Of a stretch of 64,000 nucleotides of DNA, positions 55,071-64,000 are shown in pieces. Source of the DNA: Armigeres subalbatus (taxonomy: Eukaryota > Arthropoda > Insecta > Diptera > Culicidae); NCBI RefSeq assembly GCF_024139115.2, contig NC_085141.1, forward strand, positions 240,365,047-240,429,046, read 5' to 3'. Below the pieces are notes generated by a model. It did not search any database and was not told the DNA's origin. It saw nothing but the letters and a program-made list of their open reading frames with translations. Every line of letters starts with the position of its first letter. Positions within the stretch are counted from its first letter, which is position 1. Both the position numbers and the translations under genes were made by a program.

Positions 55071-56587
55071 GTCAAATAATTTTGATCTGATGTGACTTGT
55101 ACGTTTAGCATAGGCAAATAGCAGTAACTAGATAGCAAAGAATCAAGCACCAGTTTTAATGGTGGCCAAGAGTATAATCATATAGCTATTATAGAATTCC
55201 AATGACGATGGAGTCATTAATGTTTTCAGACTTCCGACAGTATGACACAGATACAATTAAATTGCATCAAGCGCCAAGCAAAGATAACCAGTTTTTCATA
55301 TCTACACCAAAGTGTGACAATTTTATCGTATGTTAATGATTTTATAAAATACATAGATATACATCTTTATACCTTGTTTATGAACAAACGAATCCGATTC
55401 GTTCAAATCGTTTCCCCATTTAATTTTGCCGTTGCACATACTTTCGTTCGGATGTGCATTAGAACGTAAACAAGATTTTTTTTCCATGCAAGTGAACTTT
55501 TTGGCTGTGTAATGGATTTTGTCGCCGATACAAAAGATTCCTTTTCTCCGACACAAAAAAAAATCAACCGTGCTTTTTGCTAACGAATTACATATACCGA
55601 CGAATGGGAGACAAACAAAAACCAGATTAATCCACCTAGCAGTGATAGTGCCATTCTTGTGCATTACGTAATGTATAATGAGGAAAGCACATTAAAGGGG
55701 TCGAAGTAGCGCTTAATGTTTGAGGAATTAGAAAACGTCTAATTTTTCACTTCAGTTGAATTCAATTGTCTTGTCAAAACGTTGAACGTATTTAAGTTTC
55801 TTTTAATTCAGATGGATTGAATCATTTAGACGTTCAATTCGCGTTAATGTTAAGTAAGTTGCTCAAATCATATGAACCGACGCTAAACTCCTCTGAACAT
55901 TTCTGACAAATAAGCAATAGTAATTGTTGACTGTTTGAATTCTCGAAATCTCATTTTTTTTTAAATTGTCCCGTCTTTGCTGGGTTTCCTATTCATATGG
56001 GACAAATATGCGATTCACGGCAGTATAGGAGGTTAGCGTTAGGTATACATATTTCGCACAGGCTTCTTCCATGTGATCGTCATTAAAATTTGAACAACTA
56101 TGATTATTGTTAGAGGATAATATTATGTTATTTTTAATTAATATGTTGAATTAATAAAAATTCCAATTGAATTATCTTCATTATGTTGTAACGGTAATCG
56201 ACATTTCTTATTTCAGGTCACATTTTATTATTTAAATACTATCTTCCCAACCTATGTGATACGAAACATATTCGAAACGTCCCTTTGTTTTTTTTCTTTG
56301 TACGCACTGAATCATCAACATCAACTGTAGGGGAAAGTGGGGCAAGATGGCCATCCTAAGCGGTAATCATTGTAAAATAGTGAAACTAGGAAATACCATT
56401 CTGGGGAACTGATTCTGGGGATTGGTCTTCTGGGCATTGACCTACAACCAGGAAGTATGCCAATTGTAAACATTTCTTAAATAAATTAATTAAAAAGGAT
56501 AAAGAGCTCTCATGAAGTTTTTTGATAAGTATGTAGAAAATACCATCATCCCGGGGGCTTTCATATTTTTTAAATTTTCTAGTAATA
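55071..56587. other. 3' flank of the TDRD12-like gene, no gene seen
   Basis: This is AT-rich sequence that must hold the 3'UTR. No AATAAA lies close to the stop. ATTAAA occurs near 55257 and AATAAA near 56153. A fragment resembling the end of a GGGGCAAGATGG-type TA MITE is near 56330-56355. Confidence 0.4.
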
Positions 56588-56790
56588 GATCTCACTTCAC
56601 AAACCCCCATATATTTTTCGATGGTTGGTGCTCAAGTTGGTGCTTCGGTCGTTCGTGTGTGATATTGTTGGTCGAATAAATTGATTGTTCGTGCCGCTGT
56701 TGGCCAAACTTGATGGATGTTTGGATAAACGAGAAGTGGAGTCAATGTTTGTCAAACTGCTTGACCAGTGTGTACGCTCCATAAGAGGTT
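56588..56790. mobile_element. partial third copy of the CAGTCAAGC MITE
   Basis: It matches 34320-34515 in the same order and ends GCTTGACCAGTGTGTACG. Confidence 0.65.
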
Positions 56791-57990
56791 TTTTCCCAGA
56801 ACGGTGTGCCTGCAAGAACATCACCGCTTGACGGAATTTGACTTATCTATCACAAACACAGACATCAACATCAAGCAACTTGCGGGTTTGGATCTAATCC
56901 TCAGTTTGAGCAAGATTTCACGCATAGCGGACGCATCAAAGCGATCGCAGCGGAGCAGCACGGAGGCGCAGGTAACATTTCCAACGGAAAACCATCGCAT
57001 TGGTGGTGATCGTCTACATGTTGCTGCAGATCACTTCAACGAACCAGCATTTTATATAAAGAAAGGGTTGACTACAAAAATAGCACTGTTGCGATTCCGC
57101 GCCTCCAGTGGCGATGCTGACAATTTATTCCAAATTGTGGCGTTAGTTAGTTATTGGAAAGGCGCATTGGGGAAACAAAATTGATTCTTCTCAGGATCAG
57201 CAAAGGGTTAATTACGAAAATGGACTGTTTCGATGGCGTCGGTGTGGTAGCTTTGTTTCTGTTAGTGATTCCATCCATTCAAATTCATTGCATCATCACT
57301 CTCCGACGCGCGGTAGCGATTTTGCTACCGAAGGCAACTTTTAGTCGTCGCCAAATGATTAAGTTTTGCACTTTCTTTTTTTTGTATAAAATGGTAGAAA
57401 ATAATAGAAACAATATCAAATGATCTTGCCAGAAAGTTTACTTTCCGCCGACGACTGCCTACACGCCCGTTTCAAATCACTCAGAGACTGAGTGAAATTG
57501 TATTGCCGTCTCTTTTTTTTCACGAAAATCTAATTTTTCGTAAAAATCAAATTTTGAAAAAAAAATGCGCTTTTGTTCGCAAGGGGGGGGGAGGCCTTGG
57601 GAAAAAACACAATTTCGTCAAAAATCCAAAAACCAAATCTACAGAAAAGCAAAGCCTTTTTCACGCTAATCACGTAATAATCTAACACAGGAGACTGAAA
57701 ATGATTAATACCAACGGAAAAACATATATCTTTGTCGTTTTTTTTAACGATTTATAACTGAAAATCCTTCTTCCACTCGAAACTTACGATCTGTTCATAT
57801 AAAAACTGTTCTCAAATTGACATTTCAATTTTTTCTGGGGTGTTACTAGGAAGTAAATTAAGCCATTACATAGGAAATAATAAGTAGAGCTCTTGTTAAT
57901 AAACAGAATAAACAGAAAAACATATAATTTGTTGGTGGCAATATAGTTGCCACTGCCTTATAAAGGGTTAAGAATTGTATATTTTATGCT
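56791..57990. other. unassigned flank
   Basis: Small open frames (56768-57184, 57154-57423) show no recognisable domain. A 9-G run is at 57583-57591. Confidence 0.35.
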
Positions 57991-58516
57991 ATTTGAAAGT
58001 GCACATTATATTTACACCCATATCAGATCACAAAGGGGCGGGGCTAACGGGCTTAATTGACTGAATATAAGAAAGCTGCTGGGCACGGCAAATGCTGGGT
58101 AAAGCGTACCATTGGTACTTCGCGTACCTGAAGGAATAAAATAGACCCCATCTCGCGGTCCTTAGCCTCTTACCCAGCAACTCCTATCCCTACCTCCCCG
58201 CGGTGCTGGCCGGGATACGAGCAACCTTAGGGAAGATCGGGTAATCAACCCCAGTGGGAACTATGGTCGTATGCTGACAGGGAAGGGGGGGTCTGCTCCT
58301 CTCCGGAGGTGCAAATCTTATTGAGCGTCTGTACTCCATGTCAGGATCGGCTCACAACAGCGTCTGTTCTCCATGTTAGGGGCGGCTGATCATCGTCCGA
58401 GTGCCAGCGAGGGACTCTAAGTGAAACTGTGCACCATGGTCCACCGGAAATTTAGGGGGTTTGGTGTCAGGCCTTGCAAGCCAGCCAAAAAAAAAAACAC
58501 TCAACGAACAATCAAC

Positions 58517-58941
58517 CAAGCATGTTATCGATCATTTAGTAATTTGCGTTCGATCATTTAGTAGTTTGTCAATAACCCATTCCAGAAGCTGAATTTCAAA
58601 ATGTGTTGTATGGTGGACTTCTAGTGCGAAGGTTTTTCTACAACTCTGCCAAATGGTTCGTTGTTTGAATTCCACTAGTAACGGAGTTATATAGTTATAG
58701 TTTCAGTAACTTAGACAAATGATAACAAAATTCCAGTCATTTAGTTAATGCTACTGCAACTAGCGCTATAACTTCGTTATTAGTTGAATTCTATCAGCGA
58801 ACCATTGGGCAAAGTTGTAGATAAACCTTCGCACTAGAAGTCCACCATTCAACACATTTTGAAATTCAGCTTCTGGAATGAGTTATTGACAAACTACTAA
58901 ATGATAGAACGCAAATTACTAAATGATCGATAACATCCTTG
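58517..58941. mobile_element. 425-bp hAT MITE in the RTE element
   Basis: The ends CAAGCATGTTATCGATC and complement of CGATAACATCCTTG are flanked by perfect 8-mers CAATCAAC (58509-58516, 58942-58949). Arms are about 190 bp. Confidence 0.88.
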
Positions 58942-58999
58942 CAATCAACAAGAGAGTACGGACCGGAACCATCGGCGAAGATCACTGCGACGAAAAGGG

Positions 59000-59779
59000 A
59001 CTAGCGATTGAAAACTCAGTTCGTGGAACTGCAAATCTCTCAACTTCATCGAGAGAACACGCATACTCGCCGATGTGCTCAAGGACCGTGGATTCGGCAT
59101 CGTAGCGCTGCAGGAGGTTTGTTGGAAGGGATCAATGGTGCGAACGTTTAGAGGTAATCATACCATCTACCAGAGCTGCGGCAACACACACGAGCTGGGA
59201 ACAGCTTTCATAGTGATGGGTGACATGCAAAGGCGCGTGATCGGGTGGTGGCCGATCAACGAGAGAATGTGCAGGTTGAGGATCAAAGGCCGATTCTTCA
59301 ACTTCAGCATAATCAACGTCCATAGCCCACACTCCGGAAGCACTGATGATGATAAGGACGCATTCTACGCGCAGCTGGAACGTGAGTACGATAGCTGCCC
59401 AAGCCACGACGTCAAAATCATCATAGAAGATTTGAACGCTCAGGTTGGCCAAGAGGAGGAGTTTAGACCGACTATTGGGAAGTTCAGCGCACACCGGCTG
59501 ACGAACGAAAACGGCCTACGACTAATTGATTTCGCTGCCTCCAAGAATATGACCATTCGCAGCACCTACTTCCAACACAGCCTTCCGTATCGGTACACCT
59601 GGAGATCACCACTGCAGACAGAATCACAAATCGACCACGTTCTGATTGATGGACGGCACTTCTCCGACATTATCGACGTCAGGACATATCGTGGCGCTAA
59701 CATCGACTCTGACAACTATCTGGTGATGGTTAAACTGCGCCCAAAACTATCCGTCATCAACAATGTTCGGTACCGATGA
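59000..59779 (+). pseudogene. RTE endonuclease domain
   Basis: IVALQEVCW carries the catalytic glutamate. INVHSPHSGSTDDDKDAFY, then IIIEDLNAQVGQEEEF (the usual GDxNA reads EDLNA), TWRSP, QIDHVLID, and SDNYLVMVKLR (usual SDH reads SDN) follow. Two catalytic-site changes and a frameshift near 59100 suggest it is inactive. Confidence 0.85.
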
Positions 59780-60435
59780 CCGCCGCGGTACGACCTAGAG
59801 CGACTGAAGCAACCTGATGTCGCCACTGCATACGCGCAGCATCTCGAGGCAGCGTTGCCGGAAAAGGGCGATGGGGCCCCTCTTGAGGACTGCTGGAATA
59901 CAGTTAAAGCAGCCATTAACGACGCAGCGGAGAACAACGTCGAGTATATGGGACGAAGTCGACGGAACGATTGGTTTGACGAAGAGTGCAGACAGATTCT
60001 GGAGAAGGACGCAGCGCGGGCGGTCGCGCTGCAGCAAGGTACCCGGCAGAACGTGGAACGTTATAGGAGATGGAACAGCTGTGCCGTTCTCAAGAAACAC
60101 GCAAGTTCTACCAGCAGCTCAACGCATTCCGCAAAGGCTTCGTGCCGCGAGCCGAAATGTGCCGGGATAAGGATGGGAGCATCTTGACGGACGAACGTGT
60201 GGTGATCGAAAGGTGGAAGCAGCACTACGAGGAACATTTGAATGGCGCTGAGAGTACAGGCAGTGAAAGTCAAGGCAGCGGAGGAGATGACTACGTCAGT
60301 TCAGCGGACGATGGAAGCCAACCAGCCCCCACCTTGAGGGAAGTTAAGGATGCCGTCCAACAGCTAAAGACCAATAAAGCAGCTGGTAAGGATGGTACCT
60401 GAGCTGAGCTCATCAAGATGGGCCCGGAAAAGCCA
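59780..60435 (+). pseudogene. RTE linker and start of RT
   Basis: GRSRRNDWFDEECRQILE is followed, in a shifted frame, by AEMCRDKDGSILTDERVVIERWKQHYEEHLNG and QQLKTNKAAGKDG. A TGA replaces the next residue at 60400, and the sequence ends at the deletion point. Confidence 0.85.
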
Positions 60436-60560
60436 GGTGCAAAACGACTTGGCGAGCGTGGGGCGTATCCGAGGATGGAGAGATGCGGCCTCGAACCGTG
60501 CAGTGTGGCGTCAAATTGTTGATTCAGTGTTATCTGTTTAGATGTTAACTAAATAAATGA

Positions 60561-62400
60561 AAATCTTCTTTGCAAACTATGGAAATTATGTCGTACTTCA
60601 ACGGATTTTTTTTTGGAATTTACAAAGGAATCATTTTGGAATATCCAAGAAAACGTCTTTGGAATGCCCAAAAGATATTGTTTGGAACTTGTAAAGGGAA
60701 TTCTCCAAAATTTCCGCGAGAAACCCTTCAGAATATTCACTGGAGATTTTCTGGGAAGTCCCCGAAATATTTTGCTTAATTTCTAAAATTCTTCGGAATT
60801 TTCGCGAAGAATTCTTTGCAAATATAAGCAAAATTATTCGAAATGCCCGGGGAAAATTCTCCTTCGTAAATTTCTTACGCAGCTCTAATGCTCTAATTTC
60901 TAATGCGGAATTTCTAAATAAATTGTTGAAAACTTCTACTAGAAATTATTTGAATCTCCAACCACAAATAGGTTGAGTTTCCACAAAAAAATTGCCTTTT
61001 TTTTAAAAAAAAGCTCTTCAAATTTTCATGAAAATTTATTCGATTTTTTTACGAGAAGTTCACAAAAACTTCAATTGAAAATTCTCCATAATTTCCACCG
61101 AAAATTGGATCCTAAAATGAAGAACCGATATTCGATTTTATTTCAGGGAACGATGAAGTTAATCATCCTGAACGCGTCAGTTTTTCTTTTCACTCAAAAA
61201 TTGAAAGGAACATTGTTTAATTTGAAATTTGAAAATAGATGAAAAATGCTTCCTCGACATTTTTGGTCTTGTTTGACGTAAGGATTCAAACGCTCCAGCA
61301 GAACACCGCAGGGCACTTGACTCAACCTTTGACAGTTAATATATGGGCCTGACGTTTTGGGCTGATGGTTGATTCGTTCTAAAATGTTGCACAGGCCAAT
61401 ATTTGCCTCAAAATGTGTTAAACATAAAAATATTATTTTTACTGATTTAGACTTTTACCAAATTTTTTATAACATCGGTTCAAGTATTACTGACCGATGC
61501 ACTATCGTTTGCAGCCATAAACGAAGTAGGGCTTTAGGACCCAATTATTCAGAAAATATTTTTTGGAATGACCATAATATTTATTTATATTTCCTCAAGA
61601 AATTGCTCCAAATTTGCAAGAGAAATTAAAAAATATCGTAGGAAACCATTTTAAATTTTCACGGGAAATATTTCGGAATGTCCGTTTCAACTAAAAATTA
61701 CCTCGGGAAATAATTTTAAATTTTGACGGAAAATTACTCGGAATTTTCAAGAAAACGATGGGGCCATGTCATGTTAATTTCAGGGTTGGAGACTCAAAGT
61801 CCATCTAACTGGGAGCAACTATTCGACTTCTTGATTCAGTTGTCCTCCGAGTAGTTTGCTCAATGTTAATAAAGAGACACAAATTATCATGACATATACC
61901 ATCAATTTCGAATAGCTACGGAGTCTTATGCCTACGTCACCTTTGCGTATAACCCGATTGGGCTGCACCTTTGAGTTTTTCGTAAACCGAAGTTTCAATA
62001 TGAATCGGTGCGTTTCAACACGCACATTTCAACCCCGTCAGTATCTCAGACTTAAAATGCGCCAATATTTCACCATGAGAACCACCAAAACCTGTTCATG
62101 TCCACCTTTCTGGGCAGCTTGCATGGCATTCCGGAAACGCTTATTCTTTATCAATAGTCCTTTTTAATCAAAATTGTTTGCAATTACGCTAAAATTAGCC
62201 TCACACCTCGATAATCTTGTACAATAATTTTGTTTCCATGTTCTCCCAAAAAAGCGGAATTCATGCAATTTCGTCGCGAAAAGTAAAAAAATCCTGTCCA
62301 ATTCACAGTCTGGTTTACAGCTGGGACTCTCGGACATTTCTGCCGGATTGTATTCTAATTTGGGCCGAATTTTTGATTTTTTTTCATAACTGAATCCCAT
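60561..62400. other. AT-rich repeats, no gene
   Basis: Degenerate GGAATTTTC/GGAAATTC tracts (60590-60960, 61640-61760) and the second copy of the 840-1000 repeat (61760-61990). No domain seen. Confidence 0.45.
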
Positions 62401-62409
62401 AAATCCCGT

Positions 62410-63064
62410 CCACACACATGCGAGCGAAATTTGCAGACAAGCTCCTAATGTTCATTCTTTGCCGATCGCTTGAAGCAGCCGGTTGTGAAGGACCGTGTCT
62501 CATCGCAGGCAATTGCTCTATTCCAAGTGAGTTTTTTTTCTCAAATAAGTGAGTTGTTTTTATATCCCGCGCTATCCCACTGTGGAAATATTGTTGTTGC
62601 CGTAGGCGATTCGCGATCGCGAAGAAGCTGTGCGTGCGATAAAGGTCGTGCGTACATAAAAATTAGTGATAAACCAACGAGTTATCACCACCTGAAATCC
62701 GTTCAATATCATCATTTCCCATCAAGAAGAGGATCAACAACATCGACGGCTACCTACCGAACGGGACCGTATAAGTATACCAGAATCAAATCACTTTGTT
62801 TCTCTATCCTCTTTGTGCTCGCCACACAGCAGTGACTGAGCTGTTGTTCGCCTGCCGCCAGTTACCGTCGGCTGGCTTAGAGTGTGACCAAAATAGGGTG
62901 ACCGTTTTTTCTCTAAACTTTTTTTTTTTCACCAAGATTTATTATTTTTTCAAACTCAATTTTTTTTTTCTTTCGTTGTTACATTTTCTAAAGAATTGAA
63001 TTAGTTTAGTATTAAGTCTCGATTTTTTATTTTATTTTTTTTTTATTGATTCAATCTAAGTTTA
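62410..63064 (+). other. probable 5'UTR of the LINE at the right edge
   Basis: Non-coding sequence leading into ORF1. The GC-richer 62590-62780 stretch is followed by T-rich runs just before the start codon. The 5' limit is not defined. Confidence 0.4.
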
Positions 63065-64000
63065 ATGGACGAAGAAAACGGGGGCGAAACGCCCCCAAAA
63101 GATAATGTTGTCCGCACGCGTTTCTATCAAGCAACTTCTCCTGGGCCTTGGGTTGTTTACTTTCGGCAGAAAGTAAAAAGTATTGATTTCCTAGGAATTA
63201 AGCGGGATTTGACGCGTCGTTTTCCGAAAACTGATTTCCATCAGATTAATCGGAACAAACTACGTGTAACCGCACCTACGTATCAGGTCGCAAATGATAT
63301 CGCAAAAGACCAGAACTATAATGTGGAATATTTGGTTTATGTGCCCTCGCGGGAGGTCGAGATCGAAGGCGTAATTACCGCAGCGAGCCTGACTTGCAAG
63401 GATGTACTTGCAGGAAAAGGTCGTTTGAAGAATGCCCTGCAGTCTACTGTGGATATTCTGGATTGCAAGGAATTGCATTCAGCAACTATAGTAGATGGTA
63501 AAAAAGTGTATTCCAAATCAGGTTCTCTACGGGTGACATTCACCGGCTCGATTCTCCCAAAGTATGTAGATATAGAGAATTTGTTATTTCCGGTGCGTCT
63601 TTTTGTGCCAAGGGTATTCAATTGTACCAACTGCAAACAGTTGGGGCACACTGCCGAGTTTTGCGATAACAAGCCCCGTTGTGGCAAGTGTTTTGAGAAG
63701 CATAGGGAGGAGTCCTGCCAACAACAAGCTACAAAATGTGCTTATTGTGGACTGGATCCTTCTCATGGTTTGCAAGAATGCCCGGTGTACATAAAGCGCA
63801 CCCAAAAAGTGAAGCGCTCGTTGGTACAGCGCTCCAAGCAGTCGTATGCAGAAATGCTAAAGTCGCAAGACATCCCCGCAACTTCCAACGCAACGGCTGC
63901 TATTTCTGCTACCGTTCCAGTTAGTGACTACTATGGTTCCATTTCCATTGATGAATCGGACTCTGATGTAGCCGATTTGGATGATTCTGCGGAGGTACAC
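63065..64000 (+). CDS. LINE ORF1 (Gag-like, three zinc knuckles), runs off the window
   Basis: From ATG at 63065 the frame is open for all 312 codons to the window edge. An N-terminal charged part is followed by an RRM-like region (KSIDFLGIKRDLTRRFP, then KLRVTAPTYQVANDI). Three knuckles follow: C-x2-C-x4-H-x4-C (CTNCKQLGHTAEFC), C-x2-C-x3-H-x4-C (CGKCFEKHREESC) and C-x2-C-x5-H-x4-C (CAYCGLDPSHGLQEC), then an acidic tail. This is ORF1 of an I/Jockey-group element; it binds RNA in the element's particle. No stop or frameshift is seen, so it may be a young copy. ORF2 should lie to the right. Confidence 0.9.
   Translation, partial: MDEENGGETPPKDNVVRTRFYQATSPGPWVVYFRQKVKSIDFLGIKRDLTRRFPKTDFHQINRNKLRVTAPTYQVANDIAKDQNYNVEYLVYVPSREVEIEGVITAASLTCKDVLAGKGRLKNALQSTVDILDCKELHSATIVDGKKVYSKSGSLRVTFTGSILPKYVDIENLLFPVRLFVPRVFNCTNCKQLGHTAEFCDNKPRCGKCFEKHREESCQQQATKCAYCGLDPSHGLQECPVYIKRTQKVKRSLVQRSKQSYAEMLKSQDIPATSNATAAISATVPVSDYYGSISIDESDSDVADLDDSAEVH

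Larger units (their letters stand above)
58055..60560 (+). mobile_element. RTE-clade LINE with an internal deletion
   Basis: A 5'UTR-like region (58055-58508) leads to an endonuclease ORF (59000-59779) and the RT lead-in (59780-60435). The RT core is missing: at about 60436 the sequence jumps to the extreme C-terminus (GRIRGWRDAASNRAVWRQIV, 60455-60515), stop, and an AAATAAATGAAA tail. A hAT MITE sits in the 5' part. Confidence 0.8.

Noticed and set aside
56768..57423. Two plus-strand open frames after the gene
   Set aside because: No family recognised; the first overlaps a MITE end. Not enough to call a gene.
1..64000. Endogenous viral elements of non-retroviral RNA viruses, which mosquitoes often carry near piRNA loci
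   Set aside because: I compared the open frames by eye with flavivirus- and rhabdovirus-type motifs and saw none. All RT-related frames fit LTR elements or LINEs. A protein search would settle it.

Overview
The window is eukaryotic, AT-rich, intron-bearing DNA, very probably from an aedine mosquito (Aedes/Stegomyia). This rests on inference: a dipteran Yb/TDRD12-type gene, huge introns filled with copia, BEL/Pao, RTE, Jockey/LOA-group, hAT, TTAA and TA-target elements, and dispersed tandem arrays of the GGCCGAA and TTATGCCAAA kind. No species can be fixed without a search.

One host gene organises almost everything. A plus-strand gene of 12 coding exons runs from 1383 to 55070. The exon phases fit throughout and give an uninterrupted reading frame of 1814 codons plus stop. 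The product has a Tudor domain, a long low-complexity linker, a DEAD-box helicase-like core with altered motifs, a CCCH zinc finger, two more Tudor regions, a C-terminal CS (p23-like) domain and an acidic tail. This is the architecture of the TDRD12/Yb family of piRNA-pathway factors. Eight or nine introns are 60-264 bp. Three are enormous (12.5, 19.5 and 15.4 kb) and make up about 88% of the gene.

Layout: 1-1382, upstream region with a TA-target MITE, a GC-box palindrome and a 60-bp 5'UTR intron. Intron 1566-14108: a TTAA MITE, a complete but disabled minus-strand Ty1/copia element with 5-bp target duplication, itself hit by a tandem-array foldback-like insertion and by a 1.06-kb long-TIR MITE in one LTR. 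Exons 14109-15928. Intron 15929-35464: hAT and nested TA-target MITEs, then a broken BEL/Pao element interrupted by a hAT element, a minus-strand LINE (DUF4780-type ORF1 plus endonuclease), a SINE-like unit and another hAT element. Exons 35465-37419 (helicase and zinc finger). Intron 37420-52841: LINE fragments, a TRIM, a second copia fragment and a multi-level nest that ends in a very young non-autonomous LTR element with identical LTRs. Exons 52842-55070. From 55071 to the end: 3' flank, an internally deleted RTE element carrying a hAT MITE, and at the right edge the ORF1 of a LINE that continues outside the window.

The host gene acts in transposon silencing, yet its own introns are a graveyard of, and at two points a recent landing site for, transposons. 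No CRISPR array, prokaryotic operon or rRNA is present. I see no second host gene that I can support.
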